A DNA stretch of 64,000 bases from NCBI RefSeq assembly GCF_002028425.1, contig NZ_CP020042.1, positions 372,001 through 436,000 of the forward strand, given 5' to 3'. The stretch is from Streptomyces katrae (GTDB lineage Bacteria > Actinomycetota > Actinomycetes > Streptomycetales > Streptomycetaceae). A program made the translations under genes and the position numbers. Positions 34,749-43,878 of this stretch are shown in pieces (within the stretch, counting starts at the first letter, position 1; every line of letters starts with the position of its first letter). The notes below the pieces were generated by a model. It ran no database searches, was not told where the DNA came from, and was given only the letters and a program-made list of their open reading frames with translations.

Positions 34749-37700
34749 TGGCGGCCGGCCCCGCCCCGGTGGATGTGGCCGGGCTGGAACGCGCGCTGCG
34801 GGCCGAGGTGGACGGGGAGGTCCGTTTCGACGCGGGCAGCCGGGGCGCGTACTCCACCGACGGCTCCAACTACCGGCAGGTCCCCCTCGGCGTGGTCGTC
34901 CCCCGGACGGTGGAGGCGGGTGCGCGGGCGGTCTCCGTCTGCGCGCGCCTGCACGCGCCCGTCCTGTCGCGGGGCGGCGGGACGAGCCTGGGCGGCCAGT
35001 GCACGAACACGGCCGTCGTGATCGACTGGACCAAGTACTGCAACCGCCTGGTCTCGGTGGATCCGGCGGCGCGCGGCTGCGTGGTCGAACCGGGCATCGC
35101 CCTGGACGAGCTCAACCGGCAACTGGAGCCGTACGGCCTGAAGTTCGGTCCGAAGCCGGCCACGCACAGCCACTGCACGCTGGGCGGGATGATCGGCAAC
35201 AACAGCTGCGGGGCCTCTGCCCAGGCGTACGGCAAGACCGTCGACAACGTCCGGCGGCTGGAGGTCCTCACCTACGGCGGCGACCGGTTCTGGGCCGGTC
35301 CCACGGGCCCGGAGGAGTACGAGCGGATCGTCGCCGCGGGCGGCGGGCGCGCCCGGATCCACCGGGGGCTGAAGGACATCGCCGACCGGCACCTCGCCGA
35401 GATCCGCCGCGGCTACCCGAAGATCCCCCGGCGGGTGTCGGGCTACAACCTGGACTCCCTGCTCCCGGAGAACGGCTTCGACGTGGCCCGGGCCCTGGTG
35501 GGCAGCGAGGGCACGCTGGTGACCGTGCTGCGGGCGGAGCTCGCCCTGGTCGAGGTCCCGGCGGCGGAGGCCCTGCTGGTCCTGGGCTACGAGGACGTGT
35601 ACGCGGCGGCGGACGCCGTTCCCGCCCTGCTGGAGCACAGCCGGCCGGCCCAGCTCGAAGCCGTCGACGGGCGGATGGCGCAGCTGATGCGGGAGGAGCG
35701 GGTCCACCTGCACTCCCTGGAGCTGCTGCCGGAGGGCGACGCCTGGCTCCTCGTCCAGTTCACCGGTGAGAGCAAGGAGGAGGCGGACCGGCAGGCGTAC
35801 GAGCTGCTGCGGGCCGTCGGACGCGGCGAGGACGACGCCTCGGTGGCGTTCTCCGACGACCCGCCGCGGGAGCAGGAGTTCCTCAAGGCCCGCGAGGCGG
35901 GGCTCGGGGTGACCGCCCGGCCGCCGGACGGCTCGGAGACCTGGGAGGGCTGGGAGGACTCGGCCGTGGCCCCGGAGCGGCTGGGCGGCTACCTGCGCGA
36001 CCTGGAGCGGCTGTACGAACGGTACGGCTACCAGCAGGCCTCCCTGTACGGGCACTTCGGCCAGGGCTGCGTGCACACGCGGATCCCGTTCGGGCTGCGC
36101 GACGCCAAGGGCGTGGAGGCGTTCCGGGCGTTCCTGGAGGAGGCGGCGGACCTGGTGTCCTCCTACGGCGGGTCGCTGTCGGGCGAGCACGGCGACGGGC
36201 AGGCCCGGGGCGAGCTGCTCCCCCGCATGTTCGGTCCGGCCCTCGTGGGGGCGATGGGCGAGGTCAAGGCGCTCTTCGACCCCGAGAACCGGATGAACCC
36301 CGGCAAGGTGGTCGACCCCCGTCCGCTGGACGCGGACCTGCGCCTGGGGCCCGGCTGGCGGCCGCGGCCGGAGCGGAGGACCTTCTTCGCGTACTCCGGG
36401 GACGGCCACGACTTCACCCGGGCCGTGCAGCGGTGCGTGGGCATCGGCAACTGCCGTGCGCACGAGGGCGGGGTGATGTGTCCCTCGTACCGGGCCACCC
36501 TGGAGGAGGAGCACTCCACCCGGGGCCGGGCGCGGCTGCTGTTCGAGATGCTGGACGGGCACGGGGACTCCCCCGTCGGCGACGGCTGGCGCTCCACCGA
36601 GGTGCGCGACGCGCTCGACCTGTGCCTGTCGTGCAAGGGCTGTGCGTCCGACTGCCCGGTGGGGGTGGACATGGCCACGTACAAGGCCGAGTTCCTCGCC
36701 CAGCACTACCGGTGGCGGCCGAGGCCGCCCGCGCACTACTCGCTGGGCTGGCTCCCGCTGTGGGCGCGGCTCGCGCGCCCCACCCCGGGGGTGGCGAACG
36801 CCGCGCTGCGGGCGCCGGTGCTGGGCCGGCTGGGGAAGCTGGCGGCGGGCGTGGATCCGCGGCGGGCCGCTCCGCCGTTCGCGGCGGTGTCCTTCCAGGA
36901 GGCCTGGCGGCGCTCGCGCCGTCCCGAGCCCCGGCCCGAGGACCCGCGCACGGTGCTGCTGTGGCCGGACACCTTCACCAACCACTTCCATCCGCAGGTC
37001 GCCGGGGCCGCCGTGCGGGTCCTGGAGGACGCAGGGTTCCGTGTGACGGTGCCGGATGCGACGGTGTGCTGCGGGCTGACCTGGATCTCCACCGGTCAGC
37101 TGGGTATCGCGCGCCGGGTGCTGGAGCGCACCACGCGGACGCTGCGCCCGTGGCTGGAGGCGGGTACGCCGGTCGTCGCGCTGGAGCCGTCCTGCGCGGC
37201 CGCGCTGCGCTCCGACGCGACGGAGCTCCTGGCCGGGGACGAGGACGCCCGGCGGCTGGCGGCGCAGACGCGGACGTTCGCCGAGCAGCTGGTCCACCAC
37301 GCCCCGGACGCCTGGCGGGCGCCGCGGGCCGGGCGGGCGGCGACGGTGCAGACCCACTGCCACCAGTACGCCAAGCTGGGCACCGGGGCGGACCGCGAGC
37401 TGATGCGCCGGGCCGGGCTGGACGCGGACGTACTGGATGCGGGCTGCTGTGGTCTGGCGGGCAACTTCGGCTTCGAGCGCGGCCACTACGAGCTGTCGAT
37501 GGCCATCGCCGAGCAGGGCGTCCTGCCCGCCGTCCGCGCCACGGCCGCCGACGCCTTCGTGCTGGCGGACGGCTTCAGCTGCCGGACGCAGATCGAGCAG
37601 GCGGGCACCGGTCGCCGGGCCCTGCACCTGGCGGAGGCCCTGGCCCTGGCCCTGGCCCTGGACGGCCCGCCGCCCGGCGACCGTCCGGAGCGGGCCGCGC

Positions 37701-37786
37701 CGGGGGCCGGGCGCGGGGTCGGGCGGGGGCATCGGCGGGCGGAGGCCGGGCGGTCGCACAGCCGGGCGCCCCGTGGGCCCGCGTGA
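34748..37786 (+). CDS. FAD/Fe-S D-2-hydroxyacid dehydrogenase (fused)
   Basis: A 1012-aa fusion. The N-terminal half is a FAD-binding PCMH (GlcD/D-lactate dehydrogenase type) oxidase: PVLSRGGGTSLGGQ near residue 74, GGMIGNNSCGASAQAYGKTV near 148, and the C-terminal FAD domain ending NPGKVVDP near 520. Next come two 4Fe-4S sites (CVGIGNCRAHEGG ... MCPSYRA and LCLSCKGCASDCPVGVD, about 562-640). The last third has two CCG (cysteine-rich, GlpC-type) segments, CCGLTWIS and CCGLAGNFGFERG. It should oxidise a D-2-hydroxyacid such as lactate or glycolate and pass electrons to the respiratory chain. The start overlaps the preceding stop as TGATG. Confidence 0.93.
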   Translation: MAAGPAPVDVAGLERALRAEVDGEVRFDAGSRGAYSTDGSNYRQVPLGVVVPRTVEAGARAVSVCARLHAPVLSRGGGTSLGGQCTNTAVVIDWTKYCNRLVSVDPAARGCVVEPGIALDELNRQLEPYGLKFGPKPATHSHCTLGGMIGNNSCGASAQAYGKTVDNVRRLEVLTYGGDRFWAGPTGPEEYERIVAAGGGRARIHRGLKDIADRHLAEIRRGYPKIPRRVSGYNLDSLLPENGFDVARALVGSEGTLVTVLRAELALVEVPAAEALLVLGYEDVYAAADAVPALLEHSRPAQLEAVDGRMAQLMREERVHLHSLELLPEGDAWLLVQFTGESKEEADRQAYELLRAVGRGEDDASVAFSDDPPREQEFLKAREAGLGVTARPPDGSETWEGWEDSAVAPERLGGYLRDLERLYERYGYQQASLYGHFGQGCVHTRIPFGLRDAKGVEAFRAFLEEAADLVSSYGGSLSGEHGDGQARGELLPRMFGPALVGAMGEVKALFDPENRMNPGKVVDPRPLDADLRLGPGWRPRPERRTFFAYSGDGHDFTRAVQRCVGIGNCRAHEGGVMCPSYRATLEEEHSTRGRARLLFEMLDGHGDSPVGDGWRSTEVRDALDLCLSCKGCASDCPVGVDMATYKAEFLAQHYRWRPRPPAHYSLGWLPLWARLARPTPGVANAALRAPVLGRLGKLAAGVDPRRAAPPFAAVSFQEAWRRSRRPEPRPEDPRTVLLWPDTFTNHFHPQVAGAAVRVLEDAGFRVTVPDATVCCGLTWISTGQLGIARRVLERTTRTLRPWLEAGTPVVALEPSCAAALRSDATELLAGDEDARRLAAQTRTFAEQLVHHAPDAWRAPRAGRAATVQTHCHQYAKLGTGADRELMRRAGLDADVLDAGCCGLAGNFGFERGHYELSMAIAEQGVLPAVRATAADAFVLADGFSCRTQIEQAGTGRRALHLAEALALALALDGPPPGDRPERAAPGAGRGVGRGHRRAEAGRSHSRAPRGPA

Positions 37787-37806
37787 GCTTCGGCGTGACG
37801 CCCCAG

Positions 37807-37935
37807 GCGTGAGCCCCGGCTTGGTACCTCACGCGTGAGCCTCGGCGGGGTACCTCACGCGTGAGCCTCGGCGGGGTACCTCACGCGTGAGCCTCGGCGG
37901 GGTGCCTCACGCGTGAGCCTCGGCTTGGTGCCTCA
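37807..37935. repeat. 26-bp tandem repeat array with embedded palindromes
   Basis: Five units of 26 bases start at 37807, 37833, 37859, 37885 and 37911 (the last is 25 long), each of the form GCGTGAGCC...ACCTCAC. A degenerate half unit begins at 37781. Each junction makes the perfect palindrome CTCACGCGTGAG (37828-37839, 37854-37865, 37880-37891, 37906-37917). The array fills the gap between the convergent dehydrogenase and SDR genes almost exactly. Confidence 0.93.
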
Positions 37936-38979
37936 GCGGTGTGCGGTCCGGTGGTGGCGCAGGGCCGCCAGGGCGAGGGTCGCCGCCGTCGCCGCGCCGG
38001 TCCACAGCAGGCGCGGGCGGCGGGCCGCCCAGGCCTCGGGGGAATGCGGGTGGGAGCGGTCGTCGAAGGTGCCGTGCGCCCCGAAGTCCCGGCCGTCGTC
38101 GCCGTCGAGGGGGTTCCACAGGTTGTGCGGGCGCGGTCCGGGGTCGGGCTCGGCGGTCTGCTGGGAGGCGAAGCCGGTGCGGGCGAGGTAGCGGTCCAGC
38201 AGGCCCGGCACCAGCCGGTTGGCGATCACGGTGGCCAGGGCCCGGCCGCCCACGCAGTAGACGCGCCGTCCGGGGTGGTCGGCCGCGTGGACGATGGCCC
38301 GGGCGGCCACCTCCGGCTGGTAGATCGGCGGTACGGGCTGGGGGCGGTGTGGCAGCCGCGACAGGCCCCAGCTGAACTGCGGGGTGTTGACGGCGGGCAG
38401 CTGGACCACCGTCACCTTCACCCGGCTGCCGCGGTGCATCAGCTCGGTGCGGACGGAGGAGGTGAACCCCTGGACGGCGTGTTTGGCGCCGCAGTACGCC
38501 GACTGGAGGGGGATGGAGCGTTCGGCGAGGACGGATCCGACCTGGACGATGGTGCCCGAGTCGCGGGGCAGCATCCGGTCCAGGGCGGCCCTCGTGCCGT
38601 GGACGTAGCCGAGGTAGGTGACCTCGGTGACGCGCCGGAACTCCTCGGGCCGGATCTCCTCGAAGGGGGCGAAGACGGTGGTGAAGGCGACGTTGACCCA
38701 CACGTCGACGGGCCCGAAGACGGCCTCCACCCGGTCCGCGGCGGCGGCGACCTGCGCGGCGTCGGAGACGTCGGCGGGCAGCACCAGCGGGGTGCCGCCC
38801 GCCTGTGCCACCTCGTTCGCGGCCGCTTCGAGCCCGGCGCGGCCGCGGGCGATCAGCGCCACCCGGGCGCCGCGCGCGGCGAACTCGCGGGCCGTGGCGC
38901 GGCCCACTCCGGCGCTGGCTCCGGTGACGACCACGGTCTGACGGGGCCGGCGGGGGTGCTCACTGCGGGTGGTTTCCAT
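37933..38979 (-). CDS. SDR oxidoreductase with C-terminal membrane anchor
   Basis: A 348-aa classical short-chain dehydrogenase. The NAD(P)-binding TGASAGVG is near residue 19, then VQVGSVLAERS and the catalytic YCGAKHAV near 165. In place of NNAG it has VNVAFTT. The C-terminal 80 residues carry a linker and one hydrophobic helix (LLWTGAATAATLALAAL) before a basic end, suggesting membrane attachment. The ATG at 38979 follows AAGGAG. It is the second gene after a DUF6328 gene. Substrate unknown. Confidence 0.9.
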   Translation of the reverse strand: METTRSEHPRRPRQTVVVTGASAGVGRATAREFAARGARVALIARGRAGLEAAANEVAQAGGTPLVLPADVSDAAQVAAAADRVEAVFGPVDVWVNVAFTTVFAPFEEIRPEEFRRVTEVTYLGYVHGTRAALDRMLPRDSGTIVQVGSVLAERSIPLQSAYCGAKHAVQGFTSSVRTELMHRGSRVKVTVVQLPAVNTPQFSWGLSRLPHRPQPVPPIYQPEVAARAIVHAADHPGRRVYCVGGRALATVIANRLVPGLLDRYLARTGFASQQTAEPDPGPRPHNLWNPLDGDDGRDFGAHGTFDDRSHPHSPEAWAARRPRLLWTGAATAATLALAALRHHRTAHR

Positions 38980-39059
38980 GGCTGCGGGCTCCTTGGGGGC
39001 GGCCGTCGGACGGTGGGCGGGGGCAGCGTGCGGTGGGCGGCGCGCCGGGCGGCGTCGGC

Positions 39060-39578
39060 TCAGGTGTCGTCGGTGTGCCGCTCCCGTGCCCACAGGGGCA
39101 GCGCGAACCAGCACAGCAGGTACCAGGCCACCACCCCGCCGACGAGGCAGGGGACGAGCGTCCCGTGGGTCACCACCCGCAGGACGAGGAAGAGCGCGGA
39201 GGTGAAGGTGGCGAGCAGCAGCACGATGCCGGCGAAGGTCAGGCGCGAGGCCCAGACCACCGCCTGGGGTTTGATGCGGCGTCCGGAGACGATGCGGTGG
39301 AAGGAGACCGGGCCGATCAGCGCGCCCGCGGCCAGCGAGCCGGTGACCACCGTGGCGACGTAGACCGCCTTGTCGGTCGCCGAGATCCCCTGGAAGTGCG
39401 GGGTGAAGGCGACCGTGAGCAGGAAGCCGAAGAGGATCTGCACGCCCGTCTGGGCGACCCGGATCTCCTGCATCAGCTCCTGCCACTGCCGGTCGGCCCG
39501 TTCGTCCCTGCTCTCGTGCCGGCCCCGGCCGGCTCTTTCACCGCCGGCCGGCCGCGCGGCGGTCCGCCGCTCCTTCAT
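39060..39578 (-). CDS. DUF6328 membrane protein
   Basis: A 172-aa protein with a basic, disordered N terminus of about 40 residues, followed by RQWQELMQEIRVAQTGVQIL and four membrane helices (LLTVAF, VATVVTGSLAAGALIG, LTFAGIVLLLATFTSALFLV, LVGGVVAWYLLCWFALPLW). This matches a small actinobacterial family of unknown function (DUF6328). The ATG at 39578 is preceded by GGGAGGAA. Probably co-transcribed with the SDR gene 80 bases downstream. Confidence 0.8.
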   Translation of the reverse strand: MKERRTAARPAGGERAGRGRHESRDERADRQWQELMQEIRVAQTGVQILFGFLLTVAFTPHFQGISATDKAVYVATVVTGSLAAGALIGPVSFHRIVSGRRIKPQAVVWASRLTFAGIVLLLATFTSALFLVLRVVTHGTLVPCLVGGVVAWYLLCWFALPLWARERHTDDT

Positions 39579-39729
39579 ATTCCTGCCGGTTCCTCCCGTA
39601 CGGCGTGGCACTGGTCCCCTTCGCGCCTACCCGCCCGCCCCGCCCGTACACGCGCCGGCGGGAGGACTGCGGGGGGCACGCAGGGGTAGGCGCGGATGCG
39701 TCCCTACGTGAGGCGTGAGGAGGGCCCGG

Positions 39730-40860
39730 ATGCGTGCGCGCAAGGAGTGCGGGGACGTCCCGGTGGAGCGGATCGGGGTCGGTGCGTACACCGTGCCGAC
39801 CGATGCCCCGGAAGGGGACGGGACCCTGGCCTGGGATTCGACGACCGCGGTGGTGGTGGAGGCGGACGCCGGGGGTGTGCGGGGCCTGGGCTGGACGTAC
39901 GCCCCGGCGGCGGCCGCGGAGGTGGTGCGGGAGCTGCTGGCGGAGGTGGTCGAGGGCCGTGACGCCTTCGGGGTGCCGGGGCTGAACGAGGCCATGTGCC
40001 GGGCGGTGCGCAACGCGGGACGGCCCGGGATCGCCTCGTGCGCGATCTCGGCGGTGGACATCGCCCTGTGGGACCTCAAGGCCCGCCTGCTGGGGCTCCC
40101 GCTGGCCGACCTGCTCGGGGCGGCGTGCCCGGAGGTGCCCGTGTACGGCAGCGGCGGCTTCACCACCGCGCCGGACGAGCGGCTGCGGGCGCAGCTGGAG
40201 AGCTGGGTCCACGGGCTGCACATCCCGCGCGTGAAGATCAAGATCGGGCAGGACCGGGGCCGGGCCGTCGGCCGCGACCTCGCGCGGGTGGCGCTGGCCC
40301 GGGAGGTGATCGGGCCCGGGGCCGAGCTGTACGTGGACGCCAACGGCGCCTACGCGCGGGGGCAGGCGCTGCGGGTGGGGCGCGAGCTGTCCGCGTACGG
40401 GGTGCTCTGGTTCGAGGAGCCGGTGTCCTCGGACGACCTGCCGGGGCTGCGGCTGCTGCGCGACCGCCTCGACTGCGATGTGGCGGCCGGGGAGTACGGC
40501 TACGACCTGCCCTATTTCGCGCGGATGACGGCGGCCGGGGCGGTGGACTGCCTGCAGGCCGACGCCACCCGCTGCGGCGGGATCACCGAATGGCTGCGCG
40601 TGGCCGCGCTCGCCCGGTCGCAGGGGCTGGAGCTGTCGGCGCACTGCGCCCCGCACGTCCACGCCCACCCGGCCGCGGCGGTGCCGGGCTTCCGGCACAT
40701 CGAGTGGTTCCACGACCACGCCCGGCTGGAGCCGGTGCTGTTCGAGGGCGAGGGCCTGCTGGACCCGTCCGGGGGCACGGTGCGCCCGGCGGCCTCGGGG
40801 GCGCCCGGGCTCGGGCTGGCGCTGCGCCGGTCGGGAGCGGAGCGCTACCGGGTGCTCTGA
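39730..40860 (+). CDS. Enolase superfamily (mandelate racemase-like) enzyme
   Basis: A 376-aa enolase superfamily protein. The capping domain is at about residues 10-130 and the barrel follows. The barrel lysine motif is VKIKIG near residue 168, the metal ligands are D in LYVDANGAY near 200, E in LWFEEP near 226 and E in AAGEYGYD near 252, and a C-terminal histidine is in LSAHCAPHVH near 302. The set K-x-K, D, E, E and H matches the mandelate racemase subgroup, so abstraction of an alpha proton of an acid sugar is expected. The ATG at 39730 follows GAGGAGGG. It lies just upstream of a GH15 gene. Confidence 0.92.
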   Translation: MRARKECGDVPVERIGVGAYTVPTDAPEGDGTLAWDSTTAVVVEADAGGVRGLGWTYAPAAAAEVVRELLAEVVEGRDAFGVPGLNEAMCRAVRNAGRPGIASCAISAVDIALWDLKARLLGLPLADLLGAACPEVPVYGSGGFTTAPDERLRAQLESWVHGLHIPRVKIKIGQDRGRAVGRDLARVALAREVIGPGAELYVDANGAYARGQALRVGRELSAYGVLWFEEPVSSDDLPGLRLLRDRLDCDVAAGEYGYDLPYFARMTAAGAVDCLQADATRCGGITEWLRVAALARSQGLELSAHCAPHVHAHPAAAVPGFRHIEWFHDHARLEPVLFEGEGLLDPSGGTVRPAASGAPGLGLALRRSGAERYRVL

Positions 40861-40933
40861 ACCGCGCCCGCGCCGGCGGCGGCGCGGGTTGGGGCCTCCT
40901 GGTCCGGGTAGCCGCCCGTACAGCGGAAAGGGG

Positions 40934-42715
40934 GTGAGCCCCACGGAACGGCGTCGCGGCGGACCCCGTCCCGGACCGCGGCACGTGCCGCGGCCGTTGC
41001 GGGACTACGCGCTGCTGGCCGACGGGGAGCGGGGCGCGCTGACCGGGCCGGACGGCGACGTGGTGTGGCTGTGCGTGCCCGGCTGGGACGATCCCGCGGT
41101 GTTCTGCGAACTGATCGGCGGCGCGGGCGCGTTCACGGTGCGTCCGGAGTGCTCGTGGAAGGTGTCGGGCGGGGCGTACCACGAGGGCTCGCTGATCTGG
41201 ACGGCGCGCTGGACGATGCCGGACGCGGTGGTGGAGTGCCGGGAGGCCCTGGCGGCCCCGGCCGAGCCGCACCGGGTGGTGCTGCTGCGCCGGATCCGGG
41301 CCGTGTCGGGGGCCTCGCGGATGGCGGTGCGGCTGGCGGTGCGCGGGGAGTACGGCAGCGCGCCCGCGCCGGTGCTGCGGCGGGCCGGGGAGGGGCTGTG
41401 GGAGGGGGCGCGCGGATCGCTGCGGGTGCGGCTGCGGGGCCCGGAGGGGGCGCGGGTGGGACCGGACGGGGAGCTGGGCGCGCTGGTGGACGTGGCGCCG
41501 GGCGGTGGGTGCGATCTGGTGCTGGAGGTGGGTGACGGGCCGCTGGGCGAGCCGGTCGACGCGGAGTCCGCGTGGCGGCGTACCGAGGGGTTCTGGGCCG
41601 GCGCCGTGCCCTCGTGCTCCGGGCTGACGGCGGCCCGGGACGTGCGCCAGGCGTACGCCGTCCTCACCGGCCTGACCAGCCCGCGGACGGGTGCGATGGT
41701 GGCGGCGGCGACCACGTCCCTGCCCGAACGGGCGGACGCGGACCGGGACTACGACTACCGCTACGCCTGGCTGCGCGACCAGTGCTACGCGGGCCAGGCG
41801 GTGGCGGTGCACGGCTGGCACCCGCTGGCGGACGCGGCGGTGCGCGTGGTCAGCGAGCGGGTGCTCGCGGACGGGCCCGGGCTGCGGCCCGCGTACCGGG
41901 CCGACGGCTCGCCGGTACCGGCCGAGCGGCGGCTTCCGCTGTGCGGCTATCCGGGGGCGACGGACCGGGTCGGCAACCACGCCGGGGACCAGTTCCAGCT
42001 CGACACCTTCGGCGAGGTGCTGGAACTCCTGGCGGCGGCGGCCCGCGAGGACCGCCTGCCCGGGGACGGGGCCCGGGCGGCGGTGGTGGCCGGGAAGGCC
42101 CTGGAGGAGTTCTGGGACCGGCCCGACGCGGGCCTGTGGGAACTGGAGCCGGCCTGGTGGACCCATTCGCGGCTGGCCGCGGTCACCGGACTGCGCGCGG
42201 CCGCGCGGGAGATCGGCGGGGCGGAAGCGGACCGCTGGTCGGCGCTGGCGCGGACGGTGCTGCGGGAGACCCGGCGCCGCTGCCTGCACTCCTCGGGCCG
42301 CTGGCAGCGCTCCGCCACGGACACCGGCCCCGACGCGGCGCTGCTGCGGCCCCTGGCCTCGCCGTACTGGCCGGGCCCGCGGTCCGTGGCGGTGGCCACC
42401 CGGGAGGCGGTGGCGCGGGAGCTGGCGGTGGACGGGTTCGTGTACCGGTTCCGGCAGGGCGACGGCCCGCTGGGCGAGCTGGAGGGCGCCTTCCTGCTGG
42501 GCGGGTTCCAGATGGCCTCGGCCTGCCTGGCGCACGGCCGGCCGGCGGAGGCGGGCCGCTGGTTCGAGCGGACCCGCACGGCCGTCGGCCAGGCCGGGCT
42601 GTTCGCCGAGGAGTACGACGTGCGCAACCGGCAGCTGCGGGGCAACCTGCCGCAGGCGTTCGTGCACGCCCTGCTGCTGGAGAGCGCGGTACGGCTGGAC
42701 CGCGCGGGGGGCTGA
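40934..42715 (+). CDS. GH15 family glycoside hydrolase
   Basis: A 593-aa glucoamylase/trehalase-like enzyme of family GH15, with an N-terminal beta-sandwich domain (DYALLADGERGALTGPDGDV) and an (alpha/alpha)6 barrel. Conserved barrel segments include DYDYRYAWLRDQCY near residue 272, GNHAGDQFQLDTFGEVLELL near 350, GLWELEPAWWTHSRLA near 397 (the first glutamate is the likely general acid) and GNLPQAFVHALLLE near 573 after LFAEEYD (the likely base). No signal peptide, so it acts inside the cell, as for GH15 trehalases. The start at GTG 40934 follows GGAAAGGGG. Confidence 0.9.
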   Translation: MSPTERRRGGPRPGPRHVPRPLRDYALLADGERGALTGPDGDVVWLCVPGWDDPAVFCELIGGAGAFTVRPECSWKVSGGAYHEGSLIWTARWTMPDAVVECREALAAPAEPHRVVLLRRIRAVSGASRMAVRLAVRGEYGSAPAPVLRRAGEGLWEGARGSLRVRLRGPEGARVGPDGELGALVDVAPGGGCDLVLEVGDGPLGEPVDAESAWRRTEGFWAGAVPSCSGLTAARDVRQAYAVLTGLTSPRTGAMVAAATTSLPERADADRDYDYRYAWLRDQCYAGQAVAVHGWHPLADAAVRVVSERVLADGPGLRPAYRADGSPVPAERRLPLCGYPGATDRVGNHAGDQFQLDTFGEVLELLAAAAREDRLPGDGARAAVVAGKALEEFWDRPDAGLWELEPAWWTHSRLAAVTGLRAAAREIGGAEADRWSALARTVLRETRRRCLHSSGRWQRSATDTGPDAALLRPLASPYWPGPRSVAVATREAVARELAVDGFVYRFRQGDGPLGELEGAFLLGGFQMASACLAHGRPAEAGRWFERTRTAVGQAGLFAEEYDVRNRQLRGNLPQAFVHALLLESAVRLDRAGG

Positions 42716-42824
42716 GCCGGCCGGCCGTGCGTCCGCGGGCCCGGTGGGGGCGGCACCCGGACATGGCCGGATGTGACAGAAGCTGGTCATTGCAGCCATC
42801 CGGTGGGGGCGGAATGATCGGGGC

Positions 42825-43805
42825 ATGCTCCCACCGCACAGGATCGTCATCGTCGCCTTCCCCGGCGCCGAACTGCTCGATGTCACCGGCCCGGCCGAGG
42901 TGTTCTCCGTCGCGACGCGCGTCGCCGGACCCGGGCGGCCCGGGTACACCGTCCGGGTCGCGACGGCGGGCGGGGGGCCGGTGGTGACCTCCAGCGGGCT
43001 GCGGCTGATGGCCGACCTGGCACTGGAGGAGGTGGACGGGGCCGTGGACACCCTGCTCGTGTCGGGCGCGGTGGAGGTCGGCGAGAACGGGGTGGAGCCG
43101 GTGCTCGACGCGGCGGTCGTCGACTGGCTGCGGGGGGCCGCGCCCCGGGCCGGGCGGGTGGGATCGGTCTGCGCGGGCGCGCACCTGCTGGCGGCGGCCG
43201 GGCTGCTGGACGGCCTGCCCGCCACGACCCACTGGCTCACGGCCGCCCGGCTGGCCGCCGACCACCCGCGCGTCGCCGTCGACCCGGACCCCCTGTTCAT
43301 CCGGGCCGGGCGGCTGTGGACCTGCGCGGGGATCACCTCGGGGATGGACATGGCGCTCGCGATGGTCGCCGAGGACCACGGCCCCGAACTCGCCCTGGCC
43401 ACCGCCCGGATGATGGTCATGTACGTCAAACGCGCGGGCGGTCAGAGCCAGTTCAGCGTGCCGCTCGCGGTAGCGGACGCGCCCGGCGGGGACCGGATCG
43501 ACGAGCTGCGGGCCTGGATCGGCGAGCACCTGACCGAGGACCTGTCCGCGGAGGCGCTGGCCGCACGGCTGCACCTGAGCGTGCGCCACTTCTCGCGGCT
43601 CTTCCGCCGCCGGACCGCCACCACACCGGGCGCGTACGTCGAGTCCGCGCGGCTCGAAGCCGCGCGCAGGCTGCTCCAGGACAGCGAGCACGGCCTGCCG
43701 GAGGTGGCCGCCCTGAGCGGACTCGGCTCGGTGGAGAGCCTCCACCGCTGCTTCCGGCGCCGCCTGGGCACCACCCCCGCCGAATACCGCCGCCGCTTCC
43801 GCTGA
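42825..43805 (+). CDS. GlxA-family regulator (DJ-1/PfpI-AraC)
   Basis: A 326-aa GlxA-type transcription regulator: an N-terminal DJ-1/PfpI-like domain (IVIVAFPGAELLDVTGPAEV; VGSVCAGAHLLAAAGLLDG with the elbow Cys) and a C-terminal AraC helix-turn-helix pair (LAARLHLSVRHFSRLFRRRT and LPEVAALSGLGSVESLHRCF). Such proteins sense small molecules and activate divergent or downstream genes. The next gene, an MBL hydrolase, is 73 bases downstream in the same direction and may be its target or partner. Confidence 0.93.
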   Translation: MLPPHRIVIVAFPGAELLDVTGPAEVFSVATRVAGPGRPGYTVRVATAGGGPVVTSSGLRLMADLALEEVDGAVDTLLVSGAVEVGENGVEPVLDAAVVDWLRGAAPRAGRVGSVCAGAHLLAAAGLLDGLPATTHWLTAARLAADHPRVAVDPDPLFIRAGRLWTCAGITSGMDMALAMVAEDHGPELALATARMMVMYVKRAGGQSQFSVPLAVADAPGGDRIDELRAWIGEHLTEDLSAEALAARLHLSVRHFSRLFRRRTATTPGAYVESARLEAARRLLQDSEHGLPEVAALSGLGSVESLHRCFRRRLGTTPAEYRRRFR

Positions 43806-43878
43806 CGCCCCCTCACCCCGCCTGCCCCGGCACCCCCTTTGCCCACCCCGCCTTCCCCCCTCCCATGGAGAACTCACC

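Noticed and set aside
37807..37935. CRISPR array
   Set aside because: The repeats are contiguous with no spacers and no cas genes are nearby.
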